DNA from: Phyllostachys edulis
Taxonomy: Eukaryota; Streptophyta; Magnoliopsida; Poales; Poaceae
Direction: 5' to 3'
Assembly (NCBI GenBank): GCA_036346405.1
Contig: CM070566.1
Coordinates: forward strand, 53,063,231-53,127,230
DNA: 64,000 nt
Below, in pieces: positions 1 through 11,239 of this stretch. The notes beneath the pieces were generated by a model. It was not told the DNA's origin and ran no database searches. It saw only the letters and a program-made list of their open reading frames with translations. A program made the translations under genes and the position numbers. Position 1 is the stretch's first letter, and every line of letters starts with the position of its first letter.

Positions 1-4
1 GACA

Positions 5-1002
5 GTGTTTGGTTCGGGACTTTTTGGGTGTAATCCGATGACAGGGTAACTAAAACTGTTATTTTTTTGTTTGTTTCAGTTGGGTTGTAATCGGTTCCCA
101 TCGTAATGGGATACCAGGCTGTGTAAAGCCCATACCCCTCCCACCCGAGCTTATTGTGATAGTGATACCACTCGGCGCATCCTCGCCTCCACTCAATCTA
201 TCCCGATCTCGCCTCCACCCGAGCGATCCCCTTTCCCGTGCGAGCAGCGGTGCCGCTGCACCGACGGCTGCCTGCTTCTGGAGCGCTGCATCCTCGCCAA
301 TGAGGATCCACGACAGACCGCAGTCGGCTCATGTCTTTCCCATCTTTCTTCACGACTTCACGTGTTGACCATGAGGTGGATTTCGCTGAGGGGTTTGCTC
401 GGAGGTGGTGGTCGTTGGAATTCGAGGAGGACGAGTAGGTGTAGGGGCGGGAGAGGTGGTGGAAGGAGTCCTCGCCGATGACCTTGACACCCCGCTCGGT
501 CTCGCGTGAGAGGAGCTGCCGCCTCCACCACTGCCACTTCCGATGTGCGCGCCCGCCTGCCGCCGACAGAGTTGCTTAGGGCCAAGAAGATTCAATCCTC
601 CACCTTCCCGATCTGATTTGATACAACGTGTGTTCTACCTTCTCCTCACACTACTTCCATGTGAATTTTCCTCAATTGTTTGCGATCTGTTTGGATTTCT
701 TGTAGTAATAGACCTGGAAGTGTTTCGTTTCAGTCCAATTGGCAGGAAAAAAAGGAGCTGTTCTTGTGAGTTTCATGGTTGAATCTGACTTTTTGCATTT
801 CATAGTTGAATCACCTGTTTTATGTTTGGATCTGTGCAGAAATCTTGTATTTTGATACCACTACCTCAACCACACATCGTAATGGTATCAATAATCATCC
901 CCCACTCGAACCAAACAAATGGAGTAATCAGCCACTCCACCCCCAATTCCCCAGTAAACCAATTCCCTTTACATTTACGTTGACAGTCCTTGAATCAAAC
1001 AC
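5..1002. mobile_element. Possible DNA transposon with terminal inverted repeats
   Basis: The first bases (GTGTTTGGTTCGGGACT at 5-21) reappear in inverted orientation at 985-1002 with two or three differences. The inner flanks also share short motifs around TCGTAATGG. This is the layout of a roughly 1-kb terminal-inverted-repeat transposon or large MITE. No transposase is visible between the repeats. The left flank is cut by the window edge, so a target-site duplication cannot be tested. If the WD40 gene downstream has an upstream exon outside the window, this element would sit inside an intron. Confidence 0.35.
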
Positions 1003-1609
1003 CACCTTAGTACTTTATACTTTATTAGTCACATTTGGACAGTATGTGAGTGTGTTGCTAAAAATGAGCAGTCAATTGCTACTCTGTAGATCATACAGAT
1101 TTTTTGCGAGATGATAATTTGGCTTGTGTGAACCCTTGTTGAAACTTGGAATTATGGCTTAAGCCCTTTATTGGTTTCTATTCCTTCTTTGTTTCCTAGA
1201 AGCGTGCTTGCCATTACTGGTCAGACTTCACTGCTTTTTACACAATCAAGTCTAATTCAATGGAACCCGGTTCATGCTTGCCTGGTCAACAGCTAATTTC
1301 ACATAATTTTGATCAGTAACTCTGTACACAGTTGATATGTGTTGGTGGCTATCCACTCAGTCTATTCTTCTGTTCTATCTCTATATACCTTGTTCCACAA
1401 TATAAATATCAACATATGCTGCTTTGTCTAAAGCTATACTACCAATATACTATGTTAAACTGTAGTAAATAATTTCAGCTAGCACAAATGAAGGCAAACT
1501 GCCAATGAACTATCCTGCTTTTCCAATAGCCTTACTTTGTCAATTTGGATGCTCTTTCCTCGATCTAGTTATTGACAGAATCGCCTCAACCAAATGCTTT
1601 CCTTGTCAG

Positions 1610-2233
1610 GGTAATGCTCTTGCTGCAGCTGGTGGTGGCAGTGGGTCAGTGAAGCTCTGGGACACACAGAAGTGGCAGCCAATTACCAGCCTTCCTGTAC
1701 CGCGTCCGGAGGGAGCTCGCCCTGATAAAACAGGCAGCGGCAAGTTTGTCCTTTCAGTCGCCTGGAGCTCTGATGGAAAGCTCTTAGCCTGTGGGTCCAT
1801 GGATGGCACCATTGCAGTGTACGATGCGGTTCGTATGAAGTTCCTCCACCACCTTGAAGGCCACCACATGCCAGTGAGGTCCATGGTGTTCTCCCCAGTG
1901 GACCCCCATGTGCTCTTCACTGCCTGCGACGATTGCCACATCCACATATACGACGCCAAGGAGAAGAGCCTCATCGGAGCCATGTCAGGGCACGCGAGCT
2001 GGGTGCTGAGCATCGACGTGAGCCCAGACGGCATGGCGGTAGCGACAGGCTCCAGCGACCGCACTGTCAAGCTTTGGGACATCAACACAAGGGCGTCGGT
2101 GCAGACGATGAGCAACCACTCCGATCAGGTCTGGGCCGTGGCCTTCCGACCGCCGGGAGGGACAGGGGTCCGCGCAGGTCGGCTCGCCAGCGTGTCGGAC
2201 GACAAGAGCATCTCCCTGTACGATTACTCGTAG
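1610..2233 (+). CDS. VIP3: WD40-repeat protein VIP3/SKI8 (WDR61-like), C-terminal exon
   Basis: The exon encodes about 207 residues ending at TAG 2231-2233. It shows four or five WD40 blades: SVKLWD near the start, then CGSMDGTIAVYD, a blade containing PVDPHVLFTACDD, GSSDRTVKLWD, and a last blade ending SISLYDYS. The final stretch with RPPGGTGVRAGRLASVSDDKS matches plant VERNALIZATION INDEPENDENCE 3, the SKI8 homologue. In plants this protein serves both the Paf1 transcription-elongation complex in the nucleus and the SKI complex that feeds the cytoplasmic exosome. A splice acceptor (TTGTCAG) ends at 1609 and the reading frame enters in phase 0. The open frame does extend upstream to an ATG at 1505, but those 35 residues have no WD40 character and look like intron. 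The family is about 320 residues long, so roughly 110 N-terminal residues are missing. They most likely lie beyond the left edge, giving an intron of more than 1.6 kb; otherwise this is a truncated copy. Confidence 0.85.
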   Translation, partial: GNALAAAGGGSGSVKLWDTQKWQPITSLPVPRPEGARPDKTGSGKFVLSVAWSSDGKLLACGSMDGTIAVYDAVRMKFLHHLEGHHMPVRSMVFSPVDPHVLFTACDDCHIHIYDAKEKSLIGAMSGHASWVLSIDVSPDGMAVATGSSDRTVKLWDINTRASVQTMSNHSDQVWAVAFRPPGGTGVRAGRLASVSDDKSISLYDYS

Positions 2234-4605
2234 TTTTCGTATCACTGCAACGGTTCTAATGTAATCTGTCCCCAACCGGTGACTTGGTCTGGCCATGAGG
2301 TTGGAGGACTTGCTGTACAATCCTATTTAAGCTTTTCAGTGCTTGTTATTTCAGTCTCAAGTATAACTCACTAGTTAGTCATCAGTGCTTCTTGGTGATT
2401 GAGACATGATAATTTCCAATCTAATCAATAATCTCTCTCTCTCTCTCACAGACAGACACACACATCCATCCAATGATCTGAGACGAATACATTAGCAGTA
2501 GTAGCCAGCAGATACCTCGTTAATTTCATGCATGTGCGTTGCATTGCTTGCTTGATTTTGTATTAGGCCGTTCTCGTCTGGTGTCTGATTACCGAGCCCG
2601 AGTCGAGTCGGTGGCAGGGGAGCTCGACACGTCGCTGAGTCCGGCTCCCCGGGGCTGAACCTAGCGTGTATGTGCCCCTGGGAACCGGACTCCTCTCGTC
2701 TGGTCATCTGAGGATCGGATTTCCTCCTCACCCGCCACGTGTAAGTCTGATCCCTTAGGGTCGGACCTAGCGTGTCTGTGCCCCTGGGGATTGTACAGTA
2801 TGTGGAACTGAAAATTTAATTAAAATAGTATGCGAGTATTTATTTGACAGGTTTTTTTATAGGTTATCTCCATTTGATTGTTCATATGTTATTTCCATGG
2901 TAAACTAACAACTAAATACTGCAACAATGTGCAGAAAAAACAAGAAGCAACGGGCGGAAACCACTATGAAAAGAAGGAATGAGAATGATGAGAATGCAAA
3001 CTTGTAAAGAAAAATCAAGAAAATATTGAAAATAAGCCCATACAAAATTTAAACGAACATGCAGACACAACAACAGGTAATTTGAAGAGAAAAAAACATG
3101 ACACTGCAAAAGTTGCACACATACAAAGAAGAAATTGCACATGACCTAACTGCAAAATATATAAAACTATGGTGTAACATCGATATGGTTATGCCAACAG
3201 GTGATCTATGAAATCTAGGAAGAGAAGCTGAAAGCATGAATGTAAATTCTCTATAACTCGTATGCTAAAGAATGAATTGCACAAGAATATTTTCTATGTA
3301 CTGTAAAAAAAACTAGATAGGTTAAAGAATAACCTTTGCACCTTAGGACAAAGAATGCACATCAGACAAATCAGTGCTAAGATGAATGGTCTGAAGTAAA
3401 ACAAAATTCTAAAGGAGATCCGCATCCTCCCTGACCTTTAGACTTGTATAGGGCAAAGAAAAATCCTAGGTTTGATGAACCCCTAACAATAAACATAAAT
3501 AGATAATATTAGTCTAACACAGATATAAATCCTAGGCCAGGTGAACCCCTAACAAAAGACAAAAACAAAAAAAATATTATTATCTCCTAGACAAAGAAAA
3601 ATTAAAGGCTTGGTGAACCCCTAACAAAGTACAGAAAAATAAGTGATTAATCTAACCTTGACAAAACCAAACCCAACCTTAGTGAACCCCTGTCAGAATT
3701 AAGCATTCATAAAAAAATACAGTAAACCTTTATAAGAATTGCACATATATTACCTGTGCAATATTATGTTAAATACTGTGCAATTTTCCATGTGGCTTCT
3801 ATTACAAAAAGAAAAGTATATTACTTACTAATCTTGGGTAAAACTGAAGAGCAAACTAGATACGCACTGTTCAGAGCAACTATAACATTGAAGTGCACAT
3901 TAAATTCAACTCTTTGTTGTGTATGTATGAAATAGAGAGAGATGCAGAGATAAAGATGATTATTCAATTACTTAAGATACATAAAATAGCTTCGCATCTT
4001 AGATAGAAGCATGGCAACAAAGAAAATGAACATTGGAGCATACTACATTATTGTTGCAAATGTTACAAATGCTAACAAGCATTTTCACCATTAGCACAAG
4101 CATTACATGAACAAAACAAAGATAACAATAAACTTAATGTTTCAGGCGGTACCTGTCAATTTTAATATCTCTTGTGTGCTTCACTAGCCCAAGGAACAAT
4201 TTTACAGCATGTTGGTCTGTACAAGTATTCTTCTTTCCTTGCAATGTAGCATTCAGTATAAATTCTAATCATTCTTACATGTAGAAGCAAGGATATACAA
4301 GGTCCTGATCAGGACAAGCTAAATTTCAAGCAAGAGCTAAGTCAGTAAGCAAAATTGCACATGCATACAAGCCGCTACAACCAAAGATCACATCAAATTT
4401 CAAAAATCTTCTACATCCACCATAGCTTAGACAAAATAATAAATAAATAAAAATAAAACACAACACAACAACTTGATCCTATGTAGAGTACTACTTCGTG
4501 CATCAGCATGGACCCTAGTTGAATCACTTCTGTTCTGCTACACTTCATCATGGATGTGAGAAAAACACACGGTTTTTAGAATGTCTCTTTAGTGCAAAAC
4601 CTGAG
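2234..4605. other. Intergenic: WD40 gene 3' UTR, CT/CA tract, low-copy repeats
   Basis: The first hundred bases are the probable 3' UTR of the WD40 gene. A CT run followed by a CA run lies at about 2430-2465. A 23-base motif containing CTAGCGTG and GTGCCCCTGGG occurs at 2660-2682 and again at 2766-2788 with one difference. Between about 3465 and 3700 the phrase GTGAACCCCT recurs four times at 65-75 base spacing in a degenerate tandem array. I see no credible coding exon. Confidence 0.5.
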
Positions 4606-5830
4606 TGTCAGGACCCCGAGTAAGCAACCCTGAGACTCTCTGTGTATTCTGAACTAGTCCCATGATCAGTGGCTAGTCCGCACAGTTTCAACATCGATGT
4701 AATCAAAATCATACAACAAACTATAGAAGAAGTAGACAAACTAATATTAATAGTAGCAAAAGACCTTATGGTCAAGATTTTTACAGAGTTGCCACGCAGG
4801 GCTTACAACAAAAGAGTGCTCGCAGCGGAACACAAAACACTCGTGGAAGTCATTCGACATGCCCACAGGCAATCGAGTGGAGGACGTCTCCTAGATCGCA
4901 TAGTCTTCAAAGAACTTCTCTTCATAGAGCTTGGAGCTCCCTGGGTCCTCTTTAGCGACTGATCAATCAGAGGGCATAAAGCCGTGAATAGTTTGAATGT
5001 ACTCAGTAAGACGTAGGGAAATGTATGTAAATAATATTCATGTTAGGCTTGACAAGGATAGCTTTATGGTTACTTTGCAGAAAGCAGAATTGACTAGAAA
5101 TACAGTAAGTAGATTGCAAAGCACAAGTTGAAAGATTAATACATAAGTAATCAAGTTTCTTTGAAACAACTCGTGAACACCCTGTCCACTTAGTTCACTT
5201 CCCAAACCACTCGTGAACACCCAGTTCACTTCCCAAACCATTCGCAGCCAACCACGACAACAATTTTGAGAAAAATCTACTCCTTGCGTGAAATCATCAG
5301 GCATTGTCTATAACCGGGGACACGGTTATTTGAATAGTTTTATACTTTGCAGAGGTTGTACAGCTTTACCCACAAGACACGACTTTCCTAGTTGGTTGGG
5401 CATCCATCAATGTCCCTGCTCACTACCTTAGGTAAGCAGTCTAGATCACGTGACAAAGCCTTTACAAAACTCCGTTTTGACTCGGTTCTACTCGCTAAAG
5501 ATTCGCCACACAGGCCCCTCTTGCACCATAATCAGCCAACATAGAACCGACTCAAATATTGCTAATTATTTGGCCAGGTCCACCCCTTAATGAACTTGTG
5601 GTTGCACGGTATGGCCTGGATCAATGGCTTACAAGGTTAAGTCTTTAGTGACTACTTAGGCGAGAAAACCACATCCCAATATGCTTCCTTTACTGTACGA
5701 TCACTCGCCTGAGTATAAATCATTTTGGGTTCATCCCAGCCAAATGACCACCTTAACCATGGCACAACAAATTTTATTATTAGCGGCAACACATGCCAGG
5801 GATTTTTTTTTTGAACTCGAAATCAGTCCA
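4606..5830 (-). mobile_element. Truncated long LTR, 3' end only, same family as solo LTR F
   Basis: It begins TGTCAGGACCCCGAG on the plus strand, which is the reverse complement of an LTR 3' terminus. The next 60 bases (CTGTGTATTCTGAACTAGTC and onward) match the terminus at 29205 and, in the opposite orientation, the end of the solo LTR at 58832. The long-LTR core motif lies at about 5303-5395, roughly the same distance from the terminus as in that solo LTR. Homology fades near 5830, so about two thirds of the LTR is missing. The five bases before it are CTGAG; no partner duplication was found. Confidence 0.7.
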
Positions 5831-6452
5831 CTTGCTACTTGCGTGCAACTTGTGCGGACTTGAATAGCTAATACTATCACATCGTTATTGTCCCGTAGTG
5901 TTCATGTTAAAGTCATTAAAGAATCTCGTATGAGTGGCGCATGCACCTCATCACAACCCGAGCGTCCGATCCAAGCCCTCAGATCGGACGTCAGGGTGTA
6001 AGTTGCCCCCTTATCAAAACTCATATACACATAGATGTGTATCTTGTAGTTTATACATATTCACTCCACATATATATGGTGAGATGTATGATGACATCTG
6101 TTCGATTTTGTTCTAGAGGAAGAAAGAAGGTAATCAGGGCTTCATACGAATGAGATACGCAAATCAGATACTCTACTAGTTAATTTAACGTGTGTTTAAT
6201 TTGTGCCCAGCAATTCAACCCAACCCAAATTCCGAGTAGGAATTAATCGGTATACACAGTGAGCCCGACGGCCGACGCGGTTATGGAGTCCTAGTCCGAA
6301 TGGATCACGAACGCTGTTGCTGCCCGACTCCGATCTAAGTTCTAACGACGACGGCCGTGGCGAGTGGCGGCAGCCAGCGTGCACAATTTGAGGCCGGCGC
6401 GAACTGAAACCGGTCGATCTCACCCGATGGAGGCGAGGCGAGGCGCGCGGCG
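5831..6452. other. Intergenic, no gene seen
   Basis: AT-rich to about 6180, then GC-rich. A perfect 9-bp inverted repeat (CGTCCGATC at 5963-5971, GATCGGACG at 5982-5990) could form a small hairpin. The GC-rich stretch at 6260-6450 resembles a grass promoter or 5' UTR leading into the ATG at 6453. Nothing else is supported. Confidence 0.4.
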
Positions 6453-7236
6453 ATGGGTGAGCTGGGCAAGGAGGAGCAGCAGCAGCAGCGTCACCTCACC
6501 GAGCGCACGTTGATACATGCCTGTGCTCTGCTCTCTAACCCCAAAAAAGAAGAAAAAATTCCAACATCATCAACTAATTTAGCTTGTGTCCTTCGCCTCT
6601 GCCATTCTCACGCACCTCCTCTCCTCCCCTGTGCCACTGTTGTCCTGCTGCATGTTAAATTGTTAATGACAAGAGAGACTTAACACTATCCTGAACCTCT
6701 TTTTTTTGTTGTGCGTCTCTCTGTCTCTGTAGATAGATAGAGGGCATGCGGCATGCCTGGCAACTCGATGCAAGGTGCAGATAGGCGCGGCTATTCGCAT
6801 ATCAACTTCACCGCAAGGTGTGACAGGGAGGGCTCCGTGGAGCAGCCAGTCTTTGCAGAATTGTATTACTGTGGTCTGTGGTGAAAGGAGGACTAAAAGT
6901 GGCTTTACTGTGATCTGTTGTGAGCCCTTGGGACCTGATTCAACTGGTGAGTGTAATTTCCCTCCTCTTTTTGATTTGTTGGCTATCACAATAATGGAAC
7001 TGGGCTGTGATATATTCATATTGGATTGGGATGCTAACTCTAGCATATATTTCTTTAAAAATCCATTTTTGCGTGCAGTTGGACAGAGAGGAGTTCGGAG
7101 ATCCTGCAGTACGAGGAGGGAGGAGGCTCAGGAAAGGCCGTGATTTCGGCCATTGTTTCGCGTGCGGTGATGCGATGAAGCGTCCTAGAGTAGAGGTGAA
7201 TTGTTCGTGGCTGGCCATTGTGCTGAGCCGTGTGCG
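6453..7236 (+). pseudogene. DUF3615-like gene remnant
   Basis: Between about 6760 and 6946 the sequence encodes, in shifting frames, HINFTAR followed shortly by PVFAELYY and then FTVICCEPLGPDSTG. A canonical donor (GTGAGT) starts at 6947 and an acceptor (GTGCAG) ends at 7078. The next exon, from 7079, encodes GHCFACGDAMKRP. The order HINF, FAE, CC, then a cysteine pair followed by MK.P is what I associate with DUF3615, a grass-expanded domain of unknown function. HINF and CCEP are in different frames and the first frame has in-frame stops, so the copy looks broken. An upstream ATG at 6453 opens a 76-codon frame starting MGELGKEEQQQQ, which could be a first exon but is not recognisable. Confidence 0.5.
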
Positions 7237-7735
7237 CATGCCTATACCTAGAACAATCCTAGCTACATCATGTATCTGCTTGCTTTGCTGCCCTGCTCCA
7301 CTGGCCACTGCAAACTCAATGCCATTTTTTTTCTAATTAGTTTCTCATTGAAATTAAAAAAAATCTTTCAACCTATCCATTAGAATTTCTATAATTTCAT
7401 CATTAAATACAAAGAATTTTGGATTTTAGAAAAATTTCTAGAATGAAAGCCTCCATGTTCTTATTAATACGATTTACCAAGCCTAAACCTATTTTTTGTA
7501 AGTCCTATTGCAAGAATACTCTACTTTTCATAATAGAATCCTCATATTTTATTATGATGATTCTATTATGAAAAGTTCGTTGATAGGAAAAGAATACTTG
7601 GGACCCAGTATATCAAAAACTTTTGTTCTATATATCAGAGGGGTTAGTTCTAAGAATATTGTACCAAGGAATTCGACATTCATTAATTAATCCGAATTAT
7701 TCATGTTAAATAATTGGAATTTCTTTGGCAGGCAG
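7237..7735. other. AT-rich island with a long perfect palindrome
   Basis: Composition drops sharply to AT-rich after about 7340. A perfect 17-bp inverted repeat occupies 7524-7540 and 7559-7575 with an 18-base loop. The base usage and the stem-loop resemble plastid intergenic DNA, so a plastid-to-nucleus insertion is possible, but I could not match it to a specific plastid gene. No coding function is claimed. Confidence 0.3.
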
Positions 7736-8999
7736 CAGATCTAGTCGATCGTTTCGTTCCATCAAATGGACACGTCTGTTTGTCTTGCTCAGGACTGGTA
7801 ATCAAGGCCATCATGTACATCTGGATATTGCAGAGTTGCAAAAAGGAGGACTTCATTTATACGTCTGGATACTGCAAAAGTGCATATAGATGAATTTTGC
7901 TTGTTCTGTATATGGGGGAACTCTGCGTGAAAGTGATACATGTGATTTTGCAGCATGCTTGATGTTCCTCGCCATTTGGAGAAGCTCCTTAGTTTACCAG
8001 AATTTGCTCAAATGCATTTGAGGGGTTGAATGATGACCAGAACTCAGTGTGCAGATAACTGATGTAGCTACCAATGGTTTGGCTCATCCTATATACTGTA
8101 TACATACACTGATGTTAATTATGTTATCCAAACAGACACGTACTGAATTACTGATTGCTCGAGTAAGGATATAGCTGCAAGAGGACAATCGTCATCACTC
8201 AGGAATCTAGATGATCTTTATCGCGAGGATTAGGAAATTGTACAGCCCATGTGTTAGGAATAAATGATTTCCAAGACAAATTTCCTACCCAACCTTTGTA
8301 CAGACAAACTGAGAACAACAAAAATCTAATCGTAGCTGAAATTTGTCAACAGACATTGATTTCTTGACTTCGTGATTGCCATATCCAATTATTGTGTCCA
8401 TTTGTTAACAGACATTTAATTGTTGACTTCGTGATTGCAATATCCAATTATTGTGTCCAGATACAACATTTGTAAAATGCTGTGTCAAAATCAGTCAAGG
8501 ATCTCCTGGCTGCAATATGCAAAGAAACCACCTAAAGAAGCTACGGTCGATCACTTGGATACCATACACAAAATACCGAAAGCAAATTGAGGCCCTCCCT
8601 CCCCCCACCGTCTGATCTCCCACCCCCCTTCTCTCTCCTCCCTGACGAGCTCAAAAGGGTAAGTTTCTTCCCTTCCCCAATTTCAGGCAACACGCTCAGT
8701 CTTAAGGCTGCATCAGACTCCTGATGCCAGAGCAAACGCAAATCATAGCAAACACAGCGATACCACAACAATTTCATCATTATCTATCTTTAGCTATTAC
8801 AAAGCAAATACCACATTTCAAGCATTAAGGAGCTCATGAATCCAATAATCCGATGGTTTTTAAACAACTCATCTCAACATCCAGAACAAGCAAACAGATA
8901 GTTACCGACACCAACATTGGAGTCAACCGACAACCAAAGTGACTAGACCAAAAATAAGGACTGCATAGATAACATCTGGTATTCGAGGGGGAGGTGCGC
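7736..8999. other. Intergenic, 59-bp tandem duplication, then TCTP 3' UTR
   Basis: A 59-bp unit beginning AACAGACATT is present twice in tandem (8348-8406 and 8407-8464) with a few differences. The pyrimidine-rich strand at 8590-8650 is simple-sequence-like. The last 100-200 bases before 9000 are the likely 3' UTR of the TCTP gene on the minus strand. No coding region is supported. Confidence 0.45.
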
Positions 9000-10864
9000 T
9001 TAGCACTTGACCTCCTGCAGCCCATAAGCAAAGTACAGGAATGTCGGGTCGGCGGCTCCATCCTTGTAGTAGGCGAACACCACGCTGCCGTCATCATGCA
9101 TGCTCTCACCAACAAAGCTGAAACAGATCAAGATACTCCGTATAAGCAGTGCGCTCTTCATAAATTGTATGAAATAATGTTGCACTGGGAGAAAAATGTA
9201 GCCTACAGAGCACTTCATTCAATAATTGCCACATAGCAAATAATGAAATAAGTATAAAATGGTGACTGGACAGATAATAGACATTTTAGTGGAAATTATG
9301 GAGATTGTGTTGCATACAGAACCAAAAAAACATGGCATTCCTCTGTTACTATTCCCTGGACTTGTGGCAAAGCAAATAGAGAACTTACAACTGAAGGTCC
9401 TTGAGCTTGCCAAGGATGTACTTGGTGGCAGCCTCAATGTGCTTCTTGAAAAGCTCTTGCTTCTCACCTTCCAGCTTGACAGTGAGGTTCTTGATGTAGC
9501 GCTTCATGAAGGTCACAAACTGCTTCTTGTCAAAAGCAGGTTGCTCCTGCAAGAGGCAACACACTATTAGCACAATGATGAAGTGCAGACTCTATCCTAC
9601 ACATGGGGAAAGATGGCTAAAGAGTGAGCAACCTGAAGACGGAAGGTGTCGATGATGTCAACCACCTTCACAGCCTGGTCATCAACACCCTCATCCTCAC
9701 CACCCTCAGCAGATGGGTTGGCACCAATGTTCACATCGACAGCTCCTTGAACGACCCACTGTAAGCGTTCGACATCATATAAATAACCAAACAAACTAGA
9801 ACAATATATTCAAATTATGTAACCAACAAACAAGTGTTAGATCTGGACAGCATGACATCAACGATTCCGAATCTGACATATACAAGCAATAACTAATCAA
9901 GAAACTATCCAGATTATTGTTCACAAGCAGATTCGCCAAATCATCCATTAGCATTGACAGGAAACATAGACCACTTCACCCATCCTAACAATTTGCACTG
10001 TCTTTGTTTTATATGCTAAATACAGACATCTATTTAAGTGGCATCAGACAATATTAGCATACACCCCAAAAGGCACATAACCAATATATGCTTAACAGAA
10101 GTAGAAACAGGCACTTTCAATCTATCCTTAATCATCTGAGAAATCATAACTAAGCTGACAATGCACAAATAAGCTACACTAAGCAACTAAAACCGCCAAG
10201 AACAAGTATCTAACACACAACGAATGTCCAAATCCAGATCGGGTATTTGAGAAACCAATAGGTCCCAATTAACCGAATTCCACATAGCTCTAATACACCA
10301 ATCTAATATAGCACGGCACAGAAGACGCAAATAAATAGCACTTTGCATGCACAGCAGTGTAGCAAATAAATAGCAGTGTAGAACTGGAGAATTGGCGAAT
10401 TCGCCTATCCCGATGAACGCACATACCTTGCCATCGACCTCCCAGAGCATGCCGTTTTCGATCTCCCTGTACGGGAACGAATCCGACAGGAGCTCATCGC
10501 CTGCAACGCATCAAACACAACAGATTCAGTCAAATCCATCACACACATACCATCAGAGATAATATTCTATGCTACAAATCAAGTTCAAACCCAAACCCAC
10601 GAGCAGATCTGATGATTTGAGCTCAATCAGGTGAACAAATCGCAGTTTTTCTCTCAATAATTCCGGATCAGCAACCAAAAATTAGCACAGATGGTTCGAT
10701 TTTAGCACTAGGAACACATGAGCAATCAGATCTAACCATGGCGCATCCCCTCCAATTCCTACTCCCCAACCCAAAACGCAACCAGAAAACACCCAGAAAA
10801 AAATCCGAGAAAAATCGCAGGAAGGAAACCACGCACCGGTAAGCAGATCCTTGTACACGATCAT
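9000..10864 (-). CDS. TCTP: Translationally controlled tumour protein (TCTP), five exons, complete
   Basis: Five exons join to exactly 504 nt (167 residues plus stop), the family's normal length: 10837-10864, 10427-10500, 9633-9758, 9389-9546 and 9000-9117 on the minus strand. All introns are GT-AG and all phases fit. The protein starts MIVYKDLLTG, continues with GDELLSDSFPYREIENG, has the acidic loop GANPSAEGGEDEGVDDQA, the helical hairpin with FMKRYIKNL, and ends in FVGESMHDD, FAYYKDGA and EVKC. These are hallmark TCTP segments: a beta-tent core with a protruding helical hairpin. TCTP is an abundant cytosolic protein linked to TOR-dependent growth and translation, and plant TCTP is required for normal cell proliferation. 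The start is fixed by the MIVYKDLL N-terminus. A TATA box and a telo-box lie upstream. No defect is visible, and the gene is probably active. Confidence 0.95.
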
Positions 10865-10915
10865 GGTGCCGCCTCTTCAAATCCCTCCCCTCGAAAAATT
10901 CGGCGACAAGGTCGG

Positions 10916-10994
10916 AAACCCTAGCGAGCTCTCGGGGAGGGGAGTAGCGGCCGACGGAGAGAGGGTCTGATCAGGCGACCTCCACGTACTTATA
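10916..10994 (-). promoter_or_regulatory. TCTP core promoter: TATA box and telo-box
   Basis: On the minus strand CTATAAG (TATAAG at 10989-10994) lies about 125 bases upstream of the TCTP ATG, a good TATA-box position for a short 5' UTR. Within the presumed 5' UTR the plus strand reads AAACCCTA at 10916-10923, the telo-box (AAACCCTA/TAGGGTTT) common near the start of plant genes for translation components. GGCCGTCCGAT-like motifs recur farther upstream at about 11025 and 11158. Assignment is by motif and position only. Confidence 0.6.
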
Positions 10995-11239
10995 GCCGCC
11001 CGAAAATATCTAGGTTTCAGTTCTGGCCGTCCGATCTGCGGGATGCGCTGGAATATTTCGCACGGACGGTGGAGATCTCCGATCGGGAGTTTCTGTCGCT
11101 CACCGCCGTGCTTGTCTGGGTTTCTGCGCAAGTCCAGTGGAGTGTCCAGTTGTTTCCAGGCCGTCCGATGGGGATATCCGGAGATGGACGGCTCAGCTGC
11201 GTTTGCGGCGGTCGGCGAGGTAGAATTTTTTCTCTAAAC

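Noticed and set aside
1606..2115. 169-codon minus-strand frame
   Set aside because: It lies antisense to the WD40 exon; codon structure and family match belong to the plus strand.
4669..4962. 97-codon plus-strand frame starting MASPHSFNID
   Set aside because: It lies within the truncated LTR at 4606-5830 and has no counterpart frame in the related LTR at 29205 or 58832.
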